Below, piece after piece: positions 24,270-35,981 of a stretch of DNA of 64,000 nucleotides; within the stretch, counting starts at the first letter, position 1; each line of letters begins with the position of its first letter. Origin of the DNA: Perkinsus olseni (lineage: Eukaryota > Perkinsozoa > Perkinsida > Perkinsidae); the NCBI GenBank assembly GCA_013115135.1, contig JABANP010000021.1, positions 186,001-250,000 on the forward strand, given 5' to 3'. Below the pieces are notes generated by a model. That model was not told the DNA's origin and ran no database searches. It worked only from the letters and a program-made list of their open reading frames with translations. The translations under genes were made by a program, and so were the position numbers.

Positions 24270-24725
24270 CTTGTACCTGCGACCCAAGCATGCACAGCAA
24301 GATCGAATAAGATACTCTCAGGTCCGAGTACGAATATACCCATCCTTCAAGTTAAAGGCTGCTGCTTCCACATCTCTCTCCACCTTCCCCGTTGTACTAC
24401 CTGTATGCCGGGTCGTCGTTGTGGCTCGGGATATTGACCATGGACGCCATTTTGTAGCATATCCTATCTTAAAGGAAATACTGTGGATAACAAAGCAGTC
24501 AACACAACCTCTTGTACCACACCGCTCAACTCAATCGCTCCGTTGCAGTAGCTTCGCACTTTTCGAACAACTGAGAATTCGCGGCAAAATCGCGCGCGCC
24601 CGAAGAGACGGCCTAAGATTCAGCTCGAGCAGAAGCAGCAGTCTCTCACCAGAGTTCTGCTCACCTTCGGCGGACTCGAGCGGATTTCGGGTTGTCCCAG
24701 TGTCTAGACTCCCAAATCAACAGTA
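24270..24725. promoter_or_regulatory. Divergent promoter region between eIF5 and LRR membrane protein
   Basis: 456 bp between divergent start codons, so both promoters should lie here. An alternating CG patch (CGCGCGCGCC) is present near 24592-24601. No TATA-like element is convincingly placed. Confidence 0.4.
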
Positions 24726-27143
24726 ATGGAGGCAACCACAGAGGGCCACCGCAGTTCAGAGCCGGGCACAGAGGAGGTGGCTGTGAAGACCAATGGTGTT
24801 GGTTCCGGGAGGAAATCCGGCGATGTACCAGATGAAGGTGACGCTGAGGCTTCCTGATGCTCTTCGAAACTTGTTGCAGGGCTTTCAGGGGTCACTCAAG
24901 AAGCCCGGCGACCAACTTTTGAGGAAGAACTATCTGAAGATGAGGGCTCGGAAGATGAGTCGAGCGCAGTTGAGGCCCTAGGTGTGGATGTGGCGGTTGC
25001 TGACGATGGTGCCGCCACTGAGAAGGCTAGGCCCGCCATGCGCTCGGGCAGGACGATGCGAGTAATCTCCTATGATGCCTCGTGCGGACCTTAGACCCTG
25101 TCTCAGGGACCACGCCGTATCGCTGCTCGGCACTCCACTCTGCAGCATATGGCCGTCGTACTTGTCGATAAGTACAACACAGCCTATAGGATAGGTCTCC
25201 TACTCCTACTGGTCAGTCTCTGCCGTGATGTTGGTGTCCTTCGCCGCGTACAGTACACGGTGGCCGGGCCGTCTCTGTTTCGTCGGGTCGTCGTGGCCTT
25301 GCTTCTGTTCACTCTGCCTTATATAGCTTGTGTGTTCGTAGGCACTACTGGCCTTTATCTGTGGTATCCAATGCTACGCTCAATTCATCGTACCAGTACC
25401 TCCAACAGCATCTGAGTTGGACACTCTGGCCCCTGAGACGCTTACGAACCCCCAGAATACACGTTACGAGGTCACCGCTGTTGGCGTAGTGGAGACGACA
25501 ATACTCGGTTCCATCGGGCTGCTCGCCCTCATCCGAGCAGTAGTGGTGGTGAAGACGCTCTTCTTGAGCGATGATGCGAAGCTGAATATTCTGAGGAGTC
25601 AAGCAGCAGGGAGTCGAGAAGTGCCGTGACCGGTCTGAATGCACCGTTAGAAAGCGGATCGTCTGCATGTGCACCACCTTGAGGAGCAAAACTGATATGA
25701 CCGGCGACTGGTTCTGGCAAACTTATTTCAGCCTGCAGATCTTCGATACTGTATTGCAAATCATCCGTCTGGCCGAGCAGGGAGGGCGCAGTTTGACAGG
25801 AGAGCAAACCGCCGTAGCAGATCGTACGGCTATCATGACACAGGCTACTCTCATTATGTTGGTAATGGTCGTTGGTCCAACCACCCTTGTACTCAACAAC
25901 AGGGTTTGGGCCTCTCTATTCGATGTTATGGCGGCCTTCAGCTTCACTGGTGCTTACCTTATCATATCTGGGAATATCTTCCAGGTGGACACGTGGCATA
26001 CGCTGCACTTCAGCTCCTTCACAACCTTCCTTTCGAGTTTTGTCCCTGCCGTCCTGTCGCTCGACAACATTGTAGGAGTCGATCGATACCTTCTAGAGAT
26101 CGCGAAGCGCCCTGAGCTCACCCGTGCACCGAGGCGAGGGCGTTTCCGTTACTATGTCATGGCTCTCACTCTGTGGGTCATTGGTATAAGCGGCTTCAGC
26201 TATGTAACGATGACGCAGTTCAAGGGTGACTGCGAGGAGCTTATTCCGAGATTCGGTGATGAGTGTTTGTTGCCCGTGTATCCAATCCTAGATTCTGACT
26301 CCTGTGACTGTCGGATGGCATCAGTCTACCTGCATGAAGAGTGTGTGCAGGACGACATGCCCCGCCTGTCACTCTACAACAGGATGGAGTATCTTATGGT
26401 ATCTGACAACAATCCGACCCCACCTACGTCCTGCACGAATCAACCTCAGAAGCTTCTCGATGCAGTCTCGAAGTTTGACGGGCTCGTTGTGCTGTCTCTG
26501 GTAGCGGTTCCCATGGAGACGCTGAACTTCGGGCTACTGGAGAACCTGGAAGTCCTCGTGGTGACAGCGACGCAGCTCTCCACAGTGCCCAATGATGTGC
26601 AACAACGGCTACCCTCCATCCGCTCCTTCCAGTTCGAGCTCTCACAAATCCAAGAACTACCATTCGAGTCGCTCAGAGAAATGCGCCATCTCGAGTACCT
26701 TGGCCTGGCTGGTAACCCTATTTGTCAAAGTGCTGACTTTCCCGAGTGGACAGGAAGGAATCGTGGACTGCGGCTCAGGATCGGCGGCCGATGCTTGTGA
26801 CGTTGACGCCTCTCTTATCGGCTTATCACAATCCCTCACCGGGTACTGCCGGAAATGGCTCTTGAGCGGCGCTTCACAGCTCTGCCTGCCTGCTTGCACC
26901 AACTTCTATGCACCAACGTACGCTGCAATGGACATGGACGGCAGTAACACGATGAACATTCAAGAGAACACCGCACTCTTCCAAATGTTCGGCTTGATAC
27001 CGCCGGAAACGGCAGTGACAACTGCTGTACATCACTGCATTATGGAGGCCTGTGGGAAGAACGCTTCCGACGAAATAACAGCCCCCGTTGAAGCAGTGGT
27101 AAGGATGGCTTCTTGTGAGCCGTCGGGCGATTGTTTCCGTTGA
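24726..27143 (+). CDS. Multi-pass membrane protein with leucine-rich repeat ectodomain
   Basis: Unknown protein, probably at the cell surface. Exon 1 (ATG 24726) and the next are acidic and cytosolic in character (FEEELSEDEGSEDESSAVEA), then RRIAARHSTLQHM. Several hydrophobic segments follow: VVVALLLFTLPYIACVFVG, GSIGLLALIRAVVVVK, ATLIMLVMVVGPTTLVL, FSFTGAYLIISGN and YVMALTLWVIGISGFSYV. The part after the last segment is Cys-rich and carries LRRs (LLENLEVLVVTATQLSTVP, FESLREMRHLEYLGLAGNPI), ending with the usual GNPIC cap. A Cys-rich region follows (EGIVDCGSGSAADACDVD to CEPSGDCFR) in another frame. The junction near 26700-26755 needs either a 46-nt intron that removes the LRR cap or a +1 frame break. 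The topology suggests a receptor or adhesion molecule; no ligand can be inferred. Confidence 0.65.
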
Positions 27144-28411
27144 TTGGATCTGCATTTCCCTTCCTTTCAGCTCTTCCTCCTCGGTGAGTCCAGCTGCGAA
27201 GCATGTGATTTTTGACGGCTTTCAGCACCTTACTATGAACTTTAATGACTCATGAAATTTTACGGTGTTCTCGACGTTCTGGCGTTCTGTGTTAGTACAC
27301 TTAGGGGTTCAGTCTAAAGTTCGGCGACTATCGAAGCAAGATTGCTCATCGCTATTCATTGGTGTCACTGTCCCAGATTGCCATCTGGGTGTTCGAGTCG
27401 TGATTGAAGGCAATGGCAGGTTTGATACGACTCCTACCGATAAGGTGGAGCTGTAAATTGAGTTTCATAAACACTAGACACTCGTCAAGGGCGACTCTTC
27501 AAAGCATCCGTTTTTTCTGACATGTTCACTCTTAAGCGTGAGTGCTGTCGTTGCATCGAGTCGACGGTACTACCCATACCGCCTATACTGATATTCTGAC
27601 CATAGTCTGCCACCACCTAGCAGCCGCTTTACCGCTCCCTGCTCGAACCGTGCCAACAACAGTTTACTCTGAGCTGACAGTCCTTGTTTGATGTAGTCGA
27701 CCATATCCCTAACCCTCCAGTGTGGCTCATAATGCAAGTGCTGTTCGTAACAGAACAGATATAACCCTCGTGTTGTGAACAACAGTGAGGACGAGTCGAG
27801 TCATTAGGAATTTTATAAGATGACAAGATTCTTCCGACCTGGGCAACAGCCCAATTTCATCGGCGCTCGCCCTTATTCCATCAATCTTTGAAGCGCGCGA
27901 AAGGAACGAGTCGGCTGTGCGTGAATGAGATCTGTCGCTGATATGCACGCTACTCACTGATGCCTCTCGCAGAGTCCATGTTACTATCCGTCCAATGCCA
28001 TCACCGGAGTCTACCTCTCCTACTATGAAAGGTACCTTTACCTGCACTCTCGATCCCACACTCATGCCCCGCTCAGTTAAGCAACCTGGTAGTCATCAAA
28101 ACGGTTTAGTCGCGACGCAAGTGGACTTGAGGTCAGCACACCAACGATATCGTTCTCTTTATCATCCTCTCAGCTCTCCTCGTACTCGACTTGTCATTGA
28201 CAAGCTTGGCATCACTCGAGAGATGCTGGACGATGTGAGCCTTTCTCTCTGGACAGACGTTGCATGCTTCGGTCTTCGTATTAGGCGGCTAATCAGCAGT
28301 TGCCAAGCCGAGCCCTTCGAAGTGGAGACCCTGAGGTCGCCGGTGTGTGGAGCCAGGTAGCTTCGGACTAGGTCCCTCTCGGTGTTCTTCATTTTCCCCG
28401 TTGAATAGTTG
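27144..28411. other. Intergenic region
   Basis: 1.27 kb without a convincing gene. Open frames on both strands (for example 27727-28065 minus, 27995-28360 plus) lack domains and splice structure. It contains the 3' region of the LRR gene and the promoter of the coiled-coil gene. Confidence 0.4.
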
Positions 28412-30571
28412 ATGGCGGCCAAGAGACGCCACTTCACAGAGTTGGTTCTGGCTGAGAGGGAGCATGTCAGTCCGGAGGAGCTCGCTGAATATAAAAGGCT
28501 CCAGGAATACCAGTTGGAGCTTTCGGGTAAGGCTTCGCTGTAGCAAGGCTGCTCAGGCCACTGTCGAGCTCCTCTCCCTATGGAGACCACCCAGTAGCGT
28601 GAGTGCTTCCCGCGAGCGCCTTGAAGGGGCGATAGTCGGACCCGTCAGCTGAGTGGCATCGATCCAGTTGATTTTCAGCTCGTACCTCCCCTCGGGCGCA
28701 GCGAGAACTTCGGGATTCGAAGTCCGCCGCTGGACTCACGAGAGCTGAGGCGCGAGAAGACGATGAGGAAGAGGATCCGACGGTGGCACGGCAGAGAGAA
28801 CAAGTAGAGAGGACGAGTGAGTGAAGAAGATGTTGTGCGGGGAAATGAGGTGATGCTCGCCTTCTTCTGTTCAGGGGAAGAGCTCAAGGCTGAGATCCTA
28901 AGCATGGTCACAACTGAGCTCGCGAAGAAGCAGCTGGCCGCAGCACGGGAAAACCAGGAGAAGAAGTTCGCGGAGAAGCTGAAGACACTCGAGGAGGACC
29001 GAGCAAAGCTTAAAGAGGTGGACCACAGTGCGTGGCCTTCTGGGGAGTCTCATTCCGGTATTGGTGAAGCGCTACGTACCCGTGCTTCCGCGAGGACGAT
29101 AGGCTAGTGGCTGTTGAGCAGGCTCGCAAGGCTGTGATGGAGCAGAAGAAACAGAAGCGAGAAGAGCTGCTACGCAAGAAACTAGCGGAGAAGGAACGTC
29201 TTCGTGAAGAGGTAGAAAGTCGAGTGATGGGGAGCGTCACCGAGTACTGGAATTGGTGCCAGGTTCAAACTAAGATAGAGACTAAACTTGCAGTAGTGGC
29301 GGAGAGGAAGCAGGCGATGGCCGAAATCAAGTACTGTGGTGCTGAGGTTAACAGTTAAGCGATGCAAGGTCATCTCAGGAAAGCTGAGGCAGAGGCTTTT
29401 GCTCAAAAGCTGGAAGAAGTAAAGGACAAGATGCGGGTAGAACGTGAGCGCCTTGCTGCTGAGGCAGCCGAACGGCAAGCGAAGTCTGCCCAAAAGCAGA
29501 AACAAATCGAGGAGAACAAAGTGAATCTCATGCATGAGGTAGTAGTGCTCTCAGTAGTGTCATTTTTCTTACGATCTCGCTCAGCTGGCGGATGCTGCAG
29601 TGATACGGTCGATCGAGTTCTCGAAGCGGCTCGTGGCGGCTCAGCGCATTGAGGCTGAGGCAGAGGCCAAGCGTCAGGTATCAGGAGAGGAGGCCAAGGA
29701 GCGGCACGAGGAAGCCATAAGTAGGCAGCTGATCGGGGTGTGATAGATGGGTCGATGTTTTCAGGGAAAAACGAGAAGCTCCGCGAAGAGGCATGGGAGG
29801 CTATCAAGGCTCGTAAGAGTGACTGGGGAAAAGCCGAGTTGGATGATGCATGCAGGAAACCGCAAGCACGAGGAGGACATCGCCAAGGTTCGAGAGCGAG
29901 CTGCCAAGGCCAGGATTGAGCAGCATCATCGAGTGAAGGAGTCTTATGAACGGAAAACGTCCCGAAAAGAGTAAGGCGTTTGGGATCGAACCCGCGACCA
30001 GCGGTCCTGGTCTCGGTGCAGTGCGGCTGGAGAGAAGGCGGCTAGGGAGGCGTTCGTGGCGAGACAGATCAAGCTGAAGCGGGAGATGTACGAGGACCTT
30101 GTGAAGATGAATGCAGCGAGGATAGCAAATCAGCACGAGCACACGAATCAGAGACGTGGGCCACCGCGGTAGGCAAGGACCGTACAAAGGCTGTCTTATG
30201 TGCAGGGATGCTGCGGATAGCAGAGACAGAGGCTAAGTTGCGTGATCGGGCTCAGGAGAAGGAGGCCCTCTACCAAAAAAGGATAGTATGCCTGCACTCT
30301 TCGGTCGATCCAGGTCGATTCACTCCGTGGTTGATCAGGTTAGCATACGCGAAGGCTGGGCTGAGAAGAGCAAGTTGAAGGCTGAGTTGGACAAGTTGAA
30401 ATACTGCAACAGCACTCGGCAATTTACCAGGTGATAGTAAAGTGACGGTCATCGGTGGTAGGGCTATCATTCGCTGGTTTTGACAGGTCTGTTAAACGGC
30501 TGGGAATCGCGCTCCCTGAGGGCGAGGATCCCAAGGGCACCTCGGAGTCCTCTAAAAACGCCCAAGCGTAG
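28412..30571 (+). CDS. Long coiled-coil protein
   Basis: Starts MAAKRRHFTELVLAEREHVS and continues through about ten short exons to AEGEDPKG-like PEGEDPKGTSESSKNAQA and TAG (30571). Almost every exon is an uninterrupted charged helix, rich in Lys, Glu, Arg and Ala: EILSMVTTELAKKQLAAARE, QKKQKREELLRKKLAEKER, KLEEVKDKMRVERERLAAEA, EKLREEAWEAIKARKSDWG, and KHEEDIAKVRERAAKARIEQ. This pattern fits trichohyalin/plectin-homology or flagellar axoneme proteins, but sequence identity alone does not assign one. Introns of 45-70 nt are needed at many places and not all were resolved. One lies at about 29971 and contains a tRNA T-arm-like stretch (see findings). Confidence 0.7.
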
Positions 30572-30701
30572 TTCTGTTGTGGCAGATGTCCTCAGCAGCA
30601 TGGTCTTCCGTTATTCATCTTCATCGTTGTGTCCCTAGGCTGCTGCTGTTGTAGCGTTCGAGTTGTGTCAATTCAGCAACAGGTCTGCTGAGATCGGTTC
30701 A

Positions 30702-32612
30702 ATGCTCTCCTCGGAGTCCCGCACATCACCCTCGGTTGAGATGGAGCTGGCGTCCCAGCCTCCGGCAGCAAAGAGGCTCCGTCTGTCGTCCACGAGCGGC
30801 CGTCGAGACGAGGCGGGCAGCAGCAGCAGCCGCAGCCTTCAGTCAAGATGGGTGGAGCACCGCTGCTCTGACGAGGTGGGTAGTCTCATCTCCGGTTCCC
30901 TACAACTGGGCCCTCTGCAGTTTCTCGCCTACATCAATTCCTCCATCACCCGAGAGACTGCTGTCTGTGGTGGGACAGCGTCTATTCTGGGGAAGCCCCG
31001 AGCGTCGTATGAACCTAGCCAGGATGCTCCATCGCTGCCTCAACCTCATAGGCAGTGTACACGATGCTCCTCTCTACTGCAGGGCCTGGGAGATATTCGC
31101 CAAGGTAGTTCTTCAGGCGGCGGAAGGCCGTCTCTAGTCGAGGCCTATCCTGTTTCGTTCCATCTTCTTTCAGTCCGTGTCCCATCTTCATCCCCACTTG
31201 AGTAGCTCGGAGCCCACCTCGCCCGAAGCCTTCCGGGCTGAAGCCTCAGTGCGGGCGATGTGCGCTGCCAGTGTCTCTCTAGCCGTGGACGTCAGGTATG
31301 TTGTCCACCACTTCCAACTGTCGCCTACCGGACCTCTACTGGCTCAGGTGCCCTCTGGACTCCCCACCATCCTCCTGGATAGTCACTTGGGGCCACTTCT
31401 TCTCTGGTTTCGTCAACTACGGCGACTCGAATATCAACTTGAAGTCCTTCCTTGTCAAGAACGAAGAAGACTGCAGGAAGGGCAGTGAACGCTCGAAGGC
31501 TCTCATGCGCCTCAAGGTCCTCAGTCCGTCTCCCCAGCCAGCGTCTTCTCCGCTTACCTTCTTGCATAGCCTGTTCTGATGTCTGGTGATGTTGAGAACA
31601 GCCCCGGCCACGCTTTACCGTTCTCGTGGTTGTCAACTTTTCACGCTTGTTTTTCATCTCCGTTCGCTCCTGAACCCGTGACCGTGATGATCATTGCAGA
31701 TCAGAGCAAGTATCGAATGCGACCTTTCAGGTTGTGCTCAGCAGTTCCATATTCGACTGGAATCTTGATGGTACGGCCACAGTGGCTGACTGCCTCAGGA
31801 TATGCTACGACCGCTTCATACTAGCCCTCCCTGAGCTCGCCCCCAACTCTTTCACCTGGTTCAACGCCGGAGCAGTCCTAAGGTGTCGCCTCGGCCCTTC
31901 GCATTGCTGAGCCCGAGCCCTTCAGGTCCTGTCAGAGCCTCTCAATAGTAGCCTCTCTAGCTCTCACGGGGTCCGACGCCCCCTCTGAGGGAGACGAGGA
32001 GGATTCGCACGCGTGTGCTGCCAACCACGTGGCCCTGGCCATCCTGGCTCTCGTAAGGGGACTGCATCTCGGCTGATGGTGTCAAGATATGCTGCAGGTC
32101 ACCTCGTACTCCTCGACTACGTTGATTGACTCTTCCGCTCGCCCGATGATGTCGGCTGTTCCTGACCTCTCCGGTGTGAGCTCGCTTCTCACGAAAGGTG
32201 ACTCTCGGTCGCAGCCGAATGATGCTGAACTTGTCGACGCTCAGGAGTGCCACTTCTTGATGCGTATCTGACGTCATGCGACGAGGAGAAGGTTGCCGTT
32301 GTTGGGGCATTGGCTACCGCTGCAGGTGGGCCTCGTATTGGCCCCTTGAGGTCGCCGACTCGTCTGTCACAGGTTGCTTCGTCTCCGACCTAATTCGCAT
32401 GGTCAGAACAGTGTGGTCTGCTTCCAATGTCAAGCTCACCTTCATGACTGTGGATGCCCTTGCCGAGGAGCAACTGTTGAGCGGCCGTGCAGGGAACACA
32501 GGACGCTGCGTACTGCTGACGCCCTGTGCTTCGGCAGTGAGGTCCCTTGCAGATACTACCAGATATTCAGAAGTCCCACGAGGAGTTCCACTGGCTCGTC
32601 TATCCTCGTAAA
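30702..32612 (+). CDS. Uncharacterised multi-exon protein (models uncertain)
   Basis: Probably one gene with several exons. It begins MLSSESRTSPSVEMELASQP, then AAKRLRLSSTSGRRDEAG, a basic stretch that could be a nuclear localisation signal. Downstream exons read as amphipathic helices: RRMNLARMLHRCLNLIGSVH, DAPLYCRAWEIFAKVVLQA, VADCLRICYDRFILALPELA with PNSFTWFNAGAVLR, and ALALTGSDAPSEGDEE. These could form a helical-repeat protein (MIF4G/ARM type). I tried to match them to nuclear cap-binding protein 80 and could not. Introns near 30876-30920, 31294-31347 and 31879-31925 have proper GT/AG ends. Exact boundaries and frame choice after 31350 are not settled. Confidence 0.4.
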
Positions 32613-32962
32613 TAGACCACTTGAGAAGGTTATTCTTTGTGCTTCCCTCGTCCATCCGATGCATTCTACCATGTTGATGCATCCACACCCTCACATTCAT
32701 CAAGAGCCTCTCCCACTGGAGAAGCTCGTCGTCGTTTCAATAATACATCACTACTCGTTAGCTATTCGTTCTTTTGTGTTACGCCCCGTGTGTAGCCCAA
32801 CTGCAGTCAACCTGCTTCAAAACTGGTCCTTGACGTTTGGTTACGAGAGTTCTCGCCGTTGCTTTCCTCGGCCGCTGTGTAGAGTCGATACGCATCGGTA
32901 TCTTAGGTTGGACCACAGCTTTCACGCGACCATGCTCCGCTGCTCAGTCACAACCTGTCACA
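32613..32962. other. Intergenic region
   Basis: 350 bp between the uncertain gene above and the TPR gene. It is pyrimidine-rich towards 32880-32950. Nothing recognisable. Confidence 0.3.
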
Positions 32963-34018
32963 ATGCCTCATGATCGCGAGAGCGCTATAGAATATCAAAG
33001 GAAGAAGCGCCGCGAACGATGGCTGGACAATATCCATCAGAAGCGACAGGGCATGTCGGTCGGGTCTCTTTAGTGGCTCTTGCCGAGGATTATAAAACGC
33101 GGGGCAACGATAAATACAAAGCAGTGGGTGGAGTCTGGCGAACTGGCCTTAGAATCATACCTTGGTGCCAGGGCAATACACTGGAAGCGTTGGACTACTA
33201 TCTTTCCAGCCATTGAATATCTAAAGGGAGCCATCAATAACAGAGAGCAATCTGAAGCAGAACGAGCATCGCCAATGTAACGCCGTGTGCCTGCTTGGCG
33301 CTGGGAGAAGCATGCACAGCCGCGCAGGGAGTTCCTCGGTTTCAGACATCGCCTGCTCGTCGTCCTGCATTCCAATAGCGCCCAGTGTCACTTGAGGCTC
33401 AAGGAGTGGAGAGAAGCGGTCCAGCAGGCTTCGGCAGCTATTGAACTGGACTCGTCGTAGGGACGGTCGCCTTGGCTAGAGGTGTCAGTAAAAGCGGTAG
33501 CTGCTAGGTATGCTAAGAGCTACTATAGACGGGCAGTTGGACAGTCAGAACTTGGCAACGTCGAGGTATACCAACTGTGAGATCACAGTACAACCTTCGG
33601 CTGCAGGCCGCTCTGTCCGATCTGAAGGAAGTCAAGAGCCTGAGTACAAAGCACCAATGGAAGCACTGTGAAGCTAGAATGTTATGCCGGGAGTTGCGGC
33701 AGGGTGGTGGTAGACTCATCTTCCCTACCGTAACCTCGGGGCTCACTGATATCATCTCATCTTCTAAGCCACTGGTTCGCTCGCTGGACGGCTTTGTTCG
33801 ACCGAAAGCAGTCGGCGCCATCTGTTTGGCCAACTTTTAGACTCGTCCATATGCTCCTTAAGTAATGAGTTCATTGCGGTTTCCCACAGGGAAAGCTTTC
33901 TGGCAACGCCAGAACTGCTGAGAGCAAGGCTGAGGTGTTAACTGGTGTCGCCGACTGTCGGCCTTCGGAAAAGGATATGCTTTACGACGACCGAAGTACG
34001 GCTTTCCCTCCGAGTTAA
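32963..34018 (+). CDS. TPR repeat protein, possible co-chaperone
   Basis: Begins MPHDRESAIEYQRKKRRERW (an alternative start is ATG 33019). The TPR region reads LAEDYKTRGNDKYKA then, after a 51-nt intron, GNTLEALDYYLSS. The next repeats are LHSNSAQCHLRLKEWREAV and QQASAAIELDSS. Then, after another intron, AARYAKSYYRRAVGQSELGN and YNLRLQAALSDLKEVKSLS. This is the usual pattern of three TPRs (GNxxYKxGxxxEAL; NSAxCHLxLxxWxEA; AIELD; KSYYRRAxG) found in Hsp70/Hsp90 co-chaperones such as TTC4, UNC45 and DYX1C1. A last exon gives GKLSGNARTAESKAEVLTGV and ends TAA at 34018. One N-terminal junction near 33045-33065 needs a further frame change that I could not assign to an intron. Confidence 0.65.
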
Positions 34019-34039
34019 CTCCTTAGTCTTCTCAGCTTC

Positions 34040-35002
34040 TCCGTCCCGATAGCCCCGCGCCATGTTGGATTATCAGATCCCGACGAGGGTGTCTCGGAAG
34101 AAGCTGAACAAGCCGCAACTCTTCAACACGAGGTGCTCAAGTCCAGAATCTGTACCTTCACTTGGTCGAGGGTGTAGCTCAGATGTTGACGGCTGTGACC
34201 GGTGAGCCCCTGGATGGCCAGGTCGAATTCGACGACTCTGCCGCATTCCGCGAGGAACTTGACGTTCACGAGCGGCGGAGAACGCTACTAGATAAAAGAG
34301 ATCGGTGGAGAGCTTGCCGGGCTGGCTGTCTTGTGTGTCATCGAATCCACCTAGGGAGGAGAGAAGAACTGCCAGCGGCGAGACACGCCTGCTGTCTGTA
34401 CCCTCTGGGGCTGAGGGCCGAGCCTACAGCTCCGGCACGGCCGACTTATGGGAAGCCTGTCGTGGAGTGGGTTACTCAGGAACTGATGGTGGGGCGAACG
34501 AGATGTCCTTCATAATTCCCTCTGCTTTTAGGGTAAGAGTGTGGTAGCGAATATCGGACGCATTACCTGCGTGGACCTTCCTGATTTTGAAGGGGAGGCG
34601 TGGGTGGTGACGTACAACAGCAAAAGGGTGCCCTTCTACGATTTCCATTTTGTTGTCGTATGGGAGTTGGGAAGCTCGGAAAGCACAGATGAACCGTTGA
34701 GCGCTGGAGAGATCATCGCATCTTCACCTACGGGGCTCCCGCCGCCGAAGACCGACATCCCAGGTAAAGTCGTCCAAACCGATTCCGGACACTAGGCAGG
34801 GAAGTCGAACCACCCACACTGGGTTCTTGCAGGTTCCTTCGGTCGCGGAACCTTCGTTGTTCGTGTGAACAGCGGCGAAGAGCCGCCAGTAAGGATCGAG
34901 TCTAGGGAGGTGGAGAAGGGCGCGATTGATGCCTCTCTCGAGTTCGAGACTACCGTCTTGTGCACGTTCAGAGACTTGCAGAACATGTTCGGTCGTTCAT
35001 GA
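34040..35002 (+). CDS. Possible AHA1 N-domain-like Hsp90 co-chaperone
   Basis: The coding run starts in the frame GLSDPDEGVSEEAEQAATLQ and continues HLVEGVAQMLTAVTGEPLDG, with EFDDSAAFREELDVHERRR. Further exons give KPVVEWVTQELM, then VANIGRITCVDLPDFEGEAW, VVTYNSKRVPFYDFHFVVVW and GRGTFVVRVNSGEEPPVRIE, ending FRDLQNMFGRS and TGA (35002). The order 'G-E-A-x-V-x-x-x-K-x-V-P-x-Y-D-F-x-x-x-x-W' followed by an even beta strand and a final helix resembles the Aha1 N domain, which activates the Hsp90 ATPase. The similarity is suggestive only, but the neighbour is a TPR co-chaperone. One base appears to be missing at 34143-34144 (KS|NLYLHLVEG). The true start was not identified; a GT/AG intron to the upstream gene is possible. 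Confidence 0.4.
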
Positions 35003-35909
35003 CTTCTCATTGGAGCGGCACGTCTCGCGTTAGTGATATTTGACGAATGTACAGGATGGTGAAAACAAAACCAACGCGGTGCTGTGTAACGTGTTTTGTT
35101 AAAGTGTATGTGTACCGCCGACTCAAACACGACACGAAAAGAATAGTTGACGAGAATACGGACTTTTACATGCCGAGCCCATGCTGCTGGAGTGGCTTTT
35201 TGCTCTCCAATGAGAAGACCTGGGTGAAACCAGAGGCGGGAGGCGACGTTGCAGCCGGTCGTAACCGTCACCACGGGGAGCACCTCACGAAATGATCCTT
35301 ACCCGCATCAATCCGAAGGTCATCCTGCTCATCGAACGATCCGCAGCCCTGAGAAACAAACGTCAAAACTCAGTGTTGCGACTCAGCGCTACTTGCAGGA
35401 TAACGTCAGTAGGTCGCCCCCCGTGGAGGCAGTGGACGCGAAATCTCGATCGGTAGAAAATAGCTTCTTTTGGTCTGAAGCGGATCTGAATCTTTGCCGG
35501 CTGGTATCTGCGACGACGAACCACACTCACTGTTGAAACCAGCATCACTCGAGTGAACGCGGCCTCTCGGCTCGACTCACCTTTCGCTGTCGAAGTGCTG
35601 CTGTGCTCGAGGCATCACCGACTCGCCGACCTAAATCGATATGGTTGGTCGAGTCTCCATCGACCAAGAGGCCTTCGAGCGCCGCGAGATTCCAGCGCGC
35701 CTTCCACAGAACTTACGAGCTTGGCAGGAAGAGGTAACTTGCGGAATGGCACAGTTGGTCCATGAACAATACCTCCCTCATTGCTGATTTCGAAGACGCT
35801 CGCATCGTCCGCCGACCTGCAAGATTGTAATTCAGTTTTATCGTGGCGAAGGTATTTTTTTGTTCGTCTGCCGGGATATTCAAACCGAGCTGATGATATG
35901 AAAGCATCA
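35003..35909. other. Intergenic region
   Basis: About 0.9 kb. Open frames on both strands lack domains. A T-run (TTTTTTTG, near 35852) lies about 55 bp upstream of the tRNA gene. Nothing else identified. Confidence 0.4.
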
Positions 35910-35981
35910 GCACCGTTGGTCTAATGGTTAGGATATCTGCCTTCCAAGCAGATGGTCCGGGTTCAATTCCCGGACGGTGCA
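35910..35981 (+). tRNA. tRNA-Gly(TCC)
   Basis: A complete 72-nt cloverleaf. The acceptor arms are GCACCGT and ACGGTGC with discriminator A. The anticodon arm is TCTGC-CTTCCAA-GCAGA with anticodon TCC. The T arm is CCGGG-TTCAATT-CCCGG. A box (TGGTCTAATGGTTAGG-like) and B box (GGTTCAATTCC) are present as internal Pol III promoters. No intron and no encoded CCA. It decodes GGA/GGG glycine codons. Confidence 0.96.

Noticed and set aside
30702..32612. Nuclear cap-binding protein 80 (MIF4G) identity
   Set aside because: Helical character is similar but no conserved block could be matched.
34160..34235. tRNA-like words (GGTGTAGCTCAGATG and GGTCGAATTC) in plus strand
   Set aside because: They lie in a coding exon (VEGVAQMLTAVTGEPLDG) and no cloverleaf stems form.
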